A DNA stretch of 32,563 bases, from assembly GCA_050694055.1 (NCBI GenBank), contig JBOGWX010000045.1, positions 1 through 32,563 of the forward strand, in the 5' to 3' direction. The DNA is from WHSV01 sp050694055. Lineage in GTDB: Bacteria; Actinomycetota; CADDZG01; WHSQ01. Positions 1 through 6,675 of this stretch are shown in pieces; position 1 is the stretch's first letter, and the number at the start of each line of letters is the position of its first letter. A program made the translations under genes and the position numbers. A model generated the notes under the pieces. It had not been told where the DNA came from. It saw nothing but the letters and a program-made list of their open reading frames with translations, and ran no database searches.

Positions 1-1785
1 GAGCAACTCCACGTCGACGGCAACAAGGGTCTCATCTACTCGCAGATCGCATCGCTGCTCGAGGACCAGGAGGTGCAGTTCGAGCCGGGCGGCAAGGTGG
101 CCTACGTCTACGACCCCGATCGCGTCACCAACCCCGGAGGGTCACCCGCTGAAGGTGCGCCCAACGACCTGCCGACTCAGGACGACATCACCGAGACGCA
201 GGCGACCGGCATCCAGGAGTTTCGCTTCGACGTGAAGGGGCCGTCGGACGGCTTCTTCAACGGCGGCATGACCATCGAGGCGAACTTCGGCAACCTCGGC
301 AGCGTCTCACCCAACTCGGCGGCCGAGCTGGTGCTCGAGTACTGCGGGCCGCCCGACCATGCCGGTGACGAGGAGGGCTGCAGGGAGGTCGCGCATTACT
401 TCAACCAGAGTTTCCTGTACCTCCAGGCCGGGGCGCGCATCGATCTCAACGACCCCAGGCCGGGCCCGTACCGCATCCGTCCCGAGGCCGGCCGGCTGCT
501 GCCGACCAGATTCGACGTGAGCTTCAGCCGCAACCAGGCCTACGAGATACCGGACCAGGCTCCCTACGACGTGTCGCGCATGGACTTCTTCGAGGACCTC
601 AACGAATACGTCGTTCCGGGGAGCGAGCTCACCGCTGTGCCGGTCGAGTCCATCTTCAAGATTGGCGGACGCCGGACCCTCAGGGCGTTCGACTCCCTGG
701 TCGTGGCCGACGACTTCATGCCTGGGTTCGTGGCCTCGGGTGAAGCGCCCGAACCGTCGGGCAGTCCTCAGCCTGAGGAGAGCTTCTCGCTGGGTGCGGA
801 GACCGCACCGCTACCCACCACCAGCGCTTCGTATGAGTTCGACGTCGAGGAAGGTTTCGACAACGACCGTATGGTCGTGAGCGCGTCCTGGGGCCTGCCG
901 AGCGACTACGACGTTCACGTCGAGTACCTCGACCCTGCCACCAACGAGTGGCAGGACCGTGGTTGCGAGTGCTCATTCGTCAACAACGGCGAGGAGATCA
1001 CGGTGTTCGCGCCCGAGACGGGGAAGTGGCGCGCGCGCGTGGAGAACTTCGCGGCCGCTCCCCAGCAGGTCGACGGGACCATCGAGTTCTTCACGGATCC
1101 TGCTCCACCCGCCGCTCCCGACAGCCGTTACAACGAGAATCAGTTCAAGCGCTATGCAGGGACGATTGCCGAGTACGCCGGGCGCGGCGGAAACGTGGTA
1201 CTGACCGACGGCGCGCTCGAGGGCTTGACGGCGCTGTCCACCGGCATCACCGCCGGCGACGTCACTGGCGGCGCCTTCTACGCCGGTTGGATGGACTTCG
1301 ACGACGGACGGGGCGAGACCTACGATGTCCATCATCTCGCCAACGACGTCGACAAGGAGGGCGCGGCCGAGGGCAGCTCGACGGTCGACGGACAGCGCTT
1401 CGAGCACCGCCACCAGACCTACGAACCGGTCCCTCTCGGTTACTACATCAGCCCTTCGGGCGCCGGTAACTCCGAATGCGACAGCGACCGCTGCGATTCA
1501 CCGAACTGGATCGTCGACCAGCAGGCTTGGCAGGACGCGGGCGGCACCACCGCGGCCCGGACGCTGGTGCGAGAGACCGTCTCGCCCGGAAGCCCGAGCA
1601 CCACGGGGACCTCGCTGGGCGAGCTCGACTACGGGGCCGGGCGCATCCGTATTGCCGGCGCGCTGCTGCCGGATCCGACCGAGGAGAACTATCACCCCTA
1701 CGGCCTGTCGTCGTACGCGCTGACCTACACGGGTTATCAGGTGTTCGAGAATCTGGTGGACTGGACTCCCCGCTTCGGTAACTAG
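1..1785 (+). CDS. Probable secreted multidomain protein, 5' end missing
   Basis: The reading frame is open from base 1, so the N-terminus, including any signal peptide, lies outside the window; 594 residues are visible before the TAG at 1783-1785. I do not recognise the family. The composition is acidic and rich in Gly, Pro, Asp and Thr, with paired cysteines (for example CECS at about residue 321), which fits an exported protein. About residues 270-370 look like a beta-sandwich of the pre-peptidase C-terminal or P-domain kind, with alternating hydrophobic strands around DVHVEYLD and KWRARVENF. The last 200 residues contain RGGNVVLTDGALEG, which resembles the core of a glutamine-amidotransferase-like or flavodoxin-like fold. 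A peptidase of the M14 or M6 kind would suit such accessory domains, but no catalytic motif is visible in this part. It is followed after 10 bp by the convergent moaB-like gene. Confidence 0.75.
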   Translation, partial: EQLHVDGNKGLIYSQIASLLEDQEVQFEPGGKVAYVYDPDRVTNPGGSPAEGAPNDLPTQDDITETQATGIQEFRFDVKGPSDGFFNGGMTIEANFGNLGSVSPNSAAELVLEYCGPPDHAGDEEGCREVAHYFNQSFLYLQAGARIDLNDPRPGPYRIRPEAGRLLPTRFDVSFSRNQAYEIPDQAPYDVSRMDFFEDLNEYVVPGSELTAVPVESIFKIGGRRTLRAFDSLVVADDFMPGFVASGEAPEPSGSPQPEESFSLGAETAPLPTTSASYEFDVEEGFDNDRMVVSASWGLPSDYDVHVEYLDPATNEWQDRGCECSFVNNGEEITVFAPETGKWRARVENFAAAPQQVDGTIEFFTDPAPPAAPDSRYNENQFKRYAGTIAEYAGRGGNVVLTDGALEGLTALSTGITAGDVTGGAFYAGWMDFDDGRGETYDVHHLANDVDKEGAAEGSSTVDGQRFEHRHQTYEPVPLGYYISPSGAGNSECDSDRCDSPNWIVDQQAWQDAGGTTAARTLVRETVSPGSPSTTGTSLGELDYGAGRIRIAGALLPDPTEENYHPYGLSSYALTYTGYQVFENLVDWTPRFGN

Positions 1786-1795
1786 CGCCGCAAGC

Positions 1796-2275
1796 TCAGT
1801 GGTCGGCCTCCCCCGCGAGCAATCGAAGCGCGTGGGGGAGGACCTCCACAACGGCGGTGAGGCTCTCGGCCACGGCCTTGGGGCTGCCCGGCAGGTTGAG
1901 GATCAAGCTGGCGCCGGTGGCGCCCGCAGTCGCGCGGGACAGCGACGCCATGGGCGTGTGGGCAAGCCCCGCGGCCCGCATCAGCTCCGCCAGCCCGGGG
2001 GCCGGTCGCTCGATGACCTCGGTGGTGGCCTCCGGCGTCACGTCGCGGGGGCCGAACCCGGTGCCACCGGTGGTCACGATCAAGTTGGTGCGCGCCGCGA
2101 CCTGGCTCCTGAGCGCGGCCACGATGTCGTCCCGCTCGTCGGGAACCACCACGCGCGCGACGACGATGTAGCTCGCCTCGGCCAGTTGCCGTTCGGCGAG
2201 ATCGCCAGAGTCGTCTCGGCGGGTCCCCCGCGTCACGCCGTCGCTGACGGTGATTACCGCAGCTCGCAGATCCAT
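1796..2275 (-). CDS. moaB: MoaB/MogA-type molybdopterin biosynthesis protein
   Basis: The 159-residue protein has the size of the single-domain MoaB/MogA family. It begins with a typical AAVITVSDG strand (residues 5-13) and carries the molybdopterin-binding loop TTGGTGFGPRDVTPEA at 68-83 and the LNLPGSPKA turn at 127-135. MogA-type members adenylylate molybdopterin before molybdenum insertion; MoaB members in some bacteria have the same or a related role. Motifs alone do not separate the two. The gene lies 24 bp downstream of the divIVA-like gene on the same strand, and its ATG at 2275 has only a weak upstream GAGA. A Mo-cofactor gene about 1.5 kb from the end of a molybdenum hydroxylase operon is consistent with a shared need for cofactor, but it is not part of that operon. 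Confidence 0.9.
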   Translation of the reverse strand: MDLRAAVITVSDGVTRGTRRDDSGDLAERQLAEASYIVVARVVVPDERDDIVAALRSQVAARTNLIVTTGGTGFGPRDVTPEATTEVIERPAPGLAELMRAAGLAHTPMASLSRATAGATGASLILNLPGSPKAVAESLTAVVEVLPHALRLLAGEADH

Positions 2276-2299
2276 TCTCGAGAAACCGTGGCTCTCGCT

Positions 2300-3052
2300 C
2301 TAGCGGCGTGACTCTTCGGCGCGCTCCTCGAGGTCGATGACTTCGACCGGCTGGGTCGCGAAGCCGGTCGAGCGTGCGTCTTCGTCGCTCTCGTCCTCCG
2401 CCGAGCCGGCCGGGGTCGCTTCGTCATCGGTGAGCTCGACCGGCGCGACGAAGGCGCCGCCCGTGGGCGCAACCTGGGTCTCACGTCCCTTGGAGGTGCC
2501 GGGTTCGAAGGCCTCGACCTGCTCCTCGTCGAAAGATTCATCGGCGTCCTCGGGGGACTCGAAGCGCTGCATTCGCAGAGTGACTTCGAGCAGTTGCAGG
2601 CGCAGAGCCCGGATTCGCTCGCGCGCTTCGGCCTCCTCCTTCTGGAGGATCACGATGCGTTGCTGGGCATCCTCGATGATCGCCTTGGCCTGCTCTTCTG
2701 CCCCCTCGCGGATGCGCTTGACCTCGCCGTCGATGTCCTCGTTGGTGCGCCGCACGTACTCGTCGGCCTCACGCCGTTTGTCACCGATCTCGGCGTCGAC
2801 CCGAGCTCGCAGGGCGGTGGCCTCCTCCTGGGCGCGGCGGGTCATCTCGTCCGCGGAGTTGCGCGCGTGCTGGAGCAACTCACCCATCTCCTCGCCGAGA
2901 TCGACGTACGCGCTCCCGGACGCCTCGGTCAGCGCACGCAACTGGTCGGCGACGTCGGCGAGAAATCCCTCGACCTCCTGCTTGTCGTAGCCGCGTAGTC
3001 CGATGGTGAACGAAGCGCTCTCGATGTCCTCCGGAGTCAGTTCCGGCTGCAT
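2300..3052 (-). CDS. DivIVA-domain coiled-coil protein
   Basis: This 250-residue protein starts with a DivIVA-type N-terminal domain: LTPEDIESASFTIGLRGYD (about residues 5-23) followed by KQEVEGFLADVADQL, the lipid-binding and dimerising region of the family. Residues 35-165 form a long charged coiled coil (heptads rich in Glu, Arg, Ala and Leu). The last 80 residues are acidic and low in complexity. DivIVA proteins bind negatively curved membrane at poles and septa and recruit growth or division factors; actinobacterial Wag31 controls polar growth. This protein is shorter in the head and has an acidic tail, so it may be a paralogue, not Wag31 itself. ATG at 3052 has a good GGGAGG ribosome site 7 nt upstream. 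It probably shares a transcript with the moaB-like gene behind it. Confidence 0.88.
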   Translation of the reverse strand: MQPELTPEDIESASFTIGLRGYDKQEVEGFLADVADQLRALTEASGSAYVDLGEEMGELLQHARNSADEMTRRAQEEATALRARVDAEIGDKRREADEYVRRTNEDIDGEVKRIREGAEEQAKAIIEDAQQRIVILQKEEAEARERIRALRLQLLEVTLRMQRFESPEDADESFDEEQVEAFEPGTSKGRETQVAPTGGAFVAPVELTDDEATPAGSAEDESDEDARSTGFATQPVEVIDLEERAEESRR

Positions 3053-3225
3053 ATGGCGTCCTCCCTTGTGAGTGCCACCAGCATCACATGAGTGCTCTAC
3101 GACGAAGTCTCCGGTTCTGGATTCGCCATGTCAACGAACCGAACCCGGCTGCCGCCCACCTCGGGGGCCAAGGGAGCTGTCCTGAGAATTCGTCTGCGGC
3201 CGGGCGCCTCAGCCTGATGAATCCT

Positions 3226-3254
3226 TGACGTGCGTCACAGTTTCGACTAAATCC
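3226..3254 (+). promoter_or_regulatory. Candidate sigma70-type promoter for the small membrane protein
   Basis: TTGACG at 3226-3231 and TAAATC at 3249-3254 are separated by 17 bp and lie about 90 bp upstream of the ATG at 3343. The -35 is close to consensus; the -10 is weak because it lacks the final T. This is a by-eye call. Confidence 0.35.
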
Positions 3255-3311
3255 GACGGTCGGCGTCGGTAACGGTCGAAGAAAGGGAACGCGACGGTGG
3301 AACGGAACAAG

Positions 3312-3327
3312 GGGCCCCCAGGGGCCC
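3312..3327 (+). repeat. GC-only inverted repeat in the 5' leader of the membrane protein gene
   Basis: GGGCCCC (3312-3318) and GGGGCCC (3321-3327) are perfect reverse complements separated by two bases, directly before the GGAG ribosome site at 3333-3336. In RNA the loop would have to open to at least 4 nt. Such a hairpin could limit ribosome access, but it could also be chance in GC-rich DNA. Confidence 0.4.
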
Positions 3328-3342
3328 AGATCGGAGATCGAG

Positions 3343-3756
3343 ATGCAAGAGCTGCTGTCCGCCGCCAGTCTCAGTACCGCCGGGATCCTGCTGCTGTCGA
3401 TCGTGGCGATCGAGTTCGGCGGCTACTACATGCTGAAGATCGTGAGAGGGCGCGCTCCGGTGACCCCCTTCCAGCGGAACTTCGCTCGCGCGGGACATGC
3501 TCACGCCGGAGTACTGGTGACCCTCGCCCTCGTGTGTCAGCCGTTCGTCGACGCCGCCGGCATGAGTGGCCTGCTGGGCGGCCTCGCTCGCAGCGGAGTT
3601 GCGTGCGCGGCCATCCTGATGTCGGCCGGATTCTTCTTTTCGTCGATGGGCAAGGAGGTCACCCAGCCCAACGGCTTCATCGCGCTGGTCTACGTGGGTA
3701 CGGTCTCGCTGGCGTTGGGGGTTGCCTCGCTGGGCGTCGGACTGCTGAGCGCGTAG
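3343..3756 (+). CDS. Small four-helix membrane protein of unknown function
   Basis: The 137-residue protein has four hydrophobic stretches at about residues 13-31, 53-70, 78-101 and 112-135, so it is very likely an integral membrane protein of the cytoplasmic membrane. Between helices 1 and 2 lies a conserved-looking polar segment, FQRNFARAGHAHAG (43-56), whose two histidines could bind a metal or haem or take part in proton transfer. I do not recognise a named family. ATG at 3343 has GGAG at a 6-nt spacing. It stands alone, divergent from the divIVA-like gene and convergent with the vWA gene, so context says nothing firm about its role. Confidence 0.8.
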   Translation: MQELLSAASLSTAGILLLSIVAIEFGGYYMLKIVRGRAPVTPFQRNFARAGHAHAGVLVTLALVCQPFVDAAGMSGLLGGLARSGVACAAILMSAGFFFSSMGKEVTQPNGFIALVYVGTVSLALGVASLGVGLLSA

Positions 3757-3805
3757 CAGCCACGGGCCCCTCGCCTCGAGAGCGATACACGCACCACCCT
3801 CGTAC

Positions 3806-5020
3806 CTAGCGCGTGAGCGAGTCGCAGAGCTCCTCGAGGCTCTTTACGTTATGACCCGAGAGGAAGCGATCGACGTGCGGAAGGGCGGCGGCCATTCCTC
3901 GAGCCAAAGGCTCGTAGTCGGTCGTTCCCTTGAGCGGGTTGACCCATATCACCTCGTGCGCGATGCGGTGGAGGCGCGCCATCTGGCGGGCGAGCAGCAG
4001 CGGGTCGCCCCGCTCGAGCCCATCCGAGCACAGCACGACGAGGGCCCCCTTGAGCGAAGCGGCCTGTGAGTACCGGTCGGTCAAGGCCTTCAGCGACTCG
4101 CCGATGCGCGTCCCGCCCTCCCAGTCGCGCACCAAGCGGGACACGTCCGCCAGCGCGCGGTCGGGATTGGTCGTCCGCAACGAGCGGGTGACGCGCGTCA
4201 GGCGCGTCCCGAAGCAGAACACCTCTACCCGCTTGCCCGAGGACATCGCTGCGAAACCGAACTGCATGAGAGCGCGCGCGTAGGGTGCCATGGATCCCGA
4301 GACGTCCAGCATCAAGACGAGGGAACGCGCGACCTCGCGCCGCGCCAGCCACGAGCGCTGCAGTGGCTCTCCCTGGGTGCGCAGCGATGAGCGAAGGGTT
4401 CGCCTGAGATCGAAGTGGGTCCCGGTAGAGGCCCGAGCTAGGCGTCTCGAACGGCGGACCGGAAGCGACACGGCGAGCTGTCGAATCAGCTTGTCGGACC
4501 GCCTTCGCTCCTCTTCGGTGAGCTGTTCGAACGACTTCGTCTTCAGTACCTCGGCCCCCGATGCGATGAGCCTCAAGATCTCCACTTCGTCGCCGGCGGC
4601 GCCCTCAGGACCGGGCGTGTCGCTGCCGGCTGCCTCGGCCAACTGCATCTCGACCTCTCGTCGGCGCGCAGGAGGCACTTCCGAGAACATGGTGGACAGG
4701 CGCTCGCGCAAGCTCGAGCGAAAGTAGTTCTCGAAGGCTCGGTCGTAGGCGGCGAGGTGGTCGGGATGAGCCACGAGGCTCACACGGCCCACCCAGTAGA
4801 GCGTGTTGCGGTCGAGCGGAGCGAGGGCCGCCGCGCCGCGGCAGAAGGTCAGAATGCGATTAGTGCCGACGGGCAGTCCTTGCTTCCGTAACTCTCGTCC
4901 GAAGCCGACCAGAAGCGTTGCGACGGAGTCCTCCGAGTCGTCAGGCGCGGTCGTCGCCGAGCACCTCCCGCATGTGAGCGACCACGACCTGTTGGTCCTC
5001 GTGATCCTTGACGACCGCAC
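3806..5020 (-). CDS. coxE: vWA-domain protein, CoxE-type
   Basis: This protein resembles CoxE, the vWA partner of the MoxR ATPase CoxD in carbon monoxide dehydrogenase clusters. The pair is needed in Oligotropha to mature the metal centre of the enzyme. An N-terminal helical region (about residues 35-185) precedes the vWA domain, whose MIDAS motif DVSGS is at 239-243 (DxSxS complete), followed by a conserved-looking tail WVNPLKGTTDYEPLARGM. The family normally begins near LLVGFGRELRKQGLPVG, at residue 36 here. The only standard start in frame upstream of that point is GTG at 5020, which adds some 35 residues that overlap the end of the MoxR gene by 80 bp and look like out-of-frame moxR sequence. 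Either the overlap is real and translationally coupled, or an unusual start near 4941 is used. The gene is the last of the minus-strand operon. Confidence 0.88.
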   Translation of the reverse strand: MRSSRITRTNRSWSLTCGRCSATTAPDDSEDSVATLLVGFGRELRKQGLPVGTNRILTFCRGAAALAPLDRNTLYWVGRVSLVAHPDHLAAYDRAFENYFRSSLRERLSTMFSEVPPARRREVEMQLAEAAGSDTPGPEGAAGDEVEILRLIASGAEVLKTKSFEQLTEEERRRSDKLIRQLAVSLPVRRSRRLARASTGTHFDLRRTLRSSLRTQGEPLQRSWLARREVARSLVLMLDVSGSMAPYARALMQFGFAAMSSGKRVEVFCFGTRLTRVTRSLRTTNPDRALADVSRLVRDWEGGTRIGESLKALTDRYSQAASLKGALVVLCSDGLERGDPLLLARQMARLHRIAHEVIWVNPLKGTTDYEPLARGMAAALPHVDRFLSGHNVKSLEELCDSLTR

Positions 5021-5816
5021 CGAGGGTCTCGAGCGCCGTCTCGTTCTCGAGCCGGTCGGCTCCGAGGAAACTCAGTGCGTTGGCCCAGTCGATCGTTTCC
5101 GCCACGCCGGGACGCTTGGCGACCTCGAGCGTGCGCATTCGCTCCACGGCCGCTGCTACTTCGCGCGCGAGCGACGCGCGGACGCCCGGCGCGCGGGTGC
5201 GGATGATCTCGGCCTCCCGTTCGAGGCTCGGGTGATCGATCCAGTGGTACAGGCATCGTCGCTTGAGCGCGTCGTGAAGCTCCCGGGTTCGGTTGGATGT
5301 GATGACCACCGCAGGTGGCCGGGAGGCCGCGATGCGTCCGATCTCCGGTACGGTGACGGCGAACTCGCTCAGCACTTCGAGCAGGAAGGCCTCGAACTCG
5401 TCGTCGGCCCGATCGAGCTCGTCGATCAGCAGGACCGCACCCGGTCCGGTCCTGATCGCATCCAGCAGCGGCCGCTCGACGAGAAAGGCGCCACCGAAGA
5501 GGTCGTCGATCGGCTTGCCCTCGGCCTGTGCGGCGCGAATCGCAACGAGCTGACGCGAGTAATCCCAGTCGTAGAGGGCCTGGTTCGAGTCGATGCCCTC
5601 GTAGCACTGCAGGCGGATGAGCCTGCGCCCCAGCAACTCGGCGAGCACCTTGGCCACCTCGGTCTTACCGACGCCGGCTTCGCCCTCCAGCAGCAGGGGT
5701 TTGTCCAACGACACCCCCAGGAAGATCGCGACCGAAAGCCCCCTGTCGGGGAGGTAGGCGTGGTCGCGCAGGGCCGTCTGAAGTTCTTCGGCAGAAGCAA
5801 AGGGGAGGGTGCTCAA
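4941..5816 (-). CDS. coxD: MoxR-family AAA+ ATPase, CoxD-type
   Basis: The 291-residue protein is a MoxR-type AAA+ ATPase. Walker A is GEAGVGKTE at 45-53, Walker B is VLLIDELDR at 128-136, and the sequence RLQCYEGIDSNQALYDW after Walker A is typical of the CoxD branch. CoxD is a membrane-associated chaperone that takes part in assembling the Mo-Cu centre of CO dehydrogenase in Oligotropha; in this form II cluster it may serve a related maturation step. It probably works with the vWA protein encoded directly behind it, as MoxR-vWA pairs usually do. The start is a TTG at 5816 with a GGGGAGG-like site about 10 nt upstream. It follows the medium-subunit gene by 31 bp, so it is in the same operon. 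Confidence 0.92.
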   Translation of the reverse strand: MSTLPFASAEELQTALRDHAYLPDRGLSVAIFLGVSLDKPLLLEGEAGVGKTEVAKVLAELLGRRLIRLQCYEGIDSNQALYDWDYSRQLVAIRAAQAEGKPIDDLFGGAFLVERPLLDAIRTGPGAVLLIDELDRADDEFEAFLLEVLSEFAVTVPEIGRIAASRPPAVVITSNRTRELHDALKRRCLYHWIDHPSLEREAEIIRTRAPGVRASLAREVAAAVERMRTLEVAKRPGVAETIDWANALSFLGADRLENETALETLGAVVKDHEDQQVVVAHMREVLGDDRA

Positions 5817-5847
5817 TCCCGTGCACCCTCCCCCCGCGCATTCGTGG

Positions 5848-6675
5848 TCACGAACGCGATTGTGCCTCCTCCAGTGCCCGGCGTGTCAACACTGTGGCGA
5901 GCGCCTTTCGGTAGTCGGCGCTGCCGAAGGGATCGCTCGGCGGCGAGGTGCCCTGGGCCGCTTCGTTGGCGGCGCTTGCCGCGTCGCTACCGGAGTCCAG
6001 CGCCCGCTCGACTCCGGCGGCCCGCATGGGAACCTCCCCCATGTTGGTCAGCGCCACCGCTGCGCCGCCGTTGTTCTGCACCGCGGCAACTCCGACGATG
6101 GCCCAGTCCTGCGCGCGGTGGTGGAACTTCTGATACGACCACCCTCCGCTCAGCTTCGGAACGCGGATCTCGGTCAGCAGATCCGCAGGCCCGAGCGCGG
6201 TCTCGAACAGACCGGTGAAGAAGTCACCGGCGCCGATAGTGCGTTCGCCCGAGGGTGAGCGCGCCACGATCTGGGCATCGAGAGCGAGCATCACGGTCGG
6301 AAGGTCCGATGCAGGATCGCCGTGCGCGAGCGACCCGCCGATGGTTCCGAAGTGACGCACCTGTGGGTCGCCGACCTCGCCCGCGGTGTGGGACACGATC
6401 GCGCAGTGCTGCCGGAGGACAGCGGAATCCTTCAGGTCCTCGTGACACGTCAGCGCGCCGATCGCGATCTCGTCTCCGTCCTCGCGCACGTAGCTGAGGT
6501 CGCCGAGTCTGCCCACGTCGACAAGTACCGAGGGGGTGGCGAGCCGCAGCTTCATCAAGGGCAGCAGCGAGTGCCCTCCGGCCAGCAGCTTGGCGTCCTC
6601 GCCGTGCCGGTCGAGCAGCTCCAGCGCGTGGTCGCTCGACTCGGCCCGCTCGTACTCGAAGGCTGCCGGAATCAT
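5848..6675 (-). CDS. coxM: Molybdenum hydroxylase FAD-binding (medium) subunit, CoxM-type
   Basis: The 275-residue protein is the FAD-carrying subunit of a CoxLMS/xanthine-dehydrogenase-type enzyme. It passes electrons from the iron-sulfur subunit to an acceptor. The two FAD pyrophosphate-binding motifs are clear: AGGHSLLPL at 32-40 and TIGGSLAHGDPASD at 111-124. Its length fits the family (about 280-300). I chose the ATG at 6675 because it overlaps the TGA of the large-subunit gene in an ATGA arrangement and starts at the usual MIPAAFEYERA position. The open frame extends much further upstream, but that part is the shadow of coxL. Overlap with coxL suggests coupled translation and fixed stoichiometry. 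Confidence 0.94.
   Translation of the reverse strand: MIPAAFEYERAESSDHALELLDRHGEDAKLLAGGHSLLPLMKLRLATPSVLVDVGRLGDLSYVREDGDEIAIGALTCHEDLKDSAVLRQHCAIVSHTAGEVGDPQVRHFGTIGGSLAHGDPASDLPTVMLALDAQIVARSPSGERTIGAGDFFTGLFETALGPADLLTEIRVPKLSGGWSYQKFHHRAQDWAIVGVAAVQNNGGAAVALTNMGEVPMRAAGVERALDSGSDAASAANEAAQGTSPPSDPFGSADYRKALATVLTRRALEEAQSRS

Noticed and set aside
3129..3134. TTGACA on the minus strand as the -35 of the divIVA-like gene
   Set aside because: No -10-like hexamer lies 16-18 bp downstream on that strand.
4803..6218. 471-codon open frame on the plus strand, antisense to coxD and coxM
   Set aside because: It spans the antisense of two well-supported genes and ends in arginine-rich low-complexity sequence; no motif supports it.
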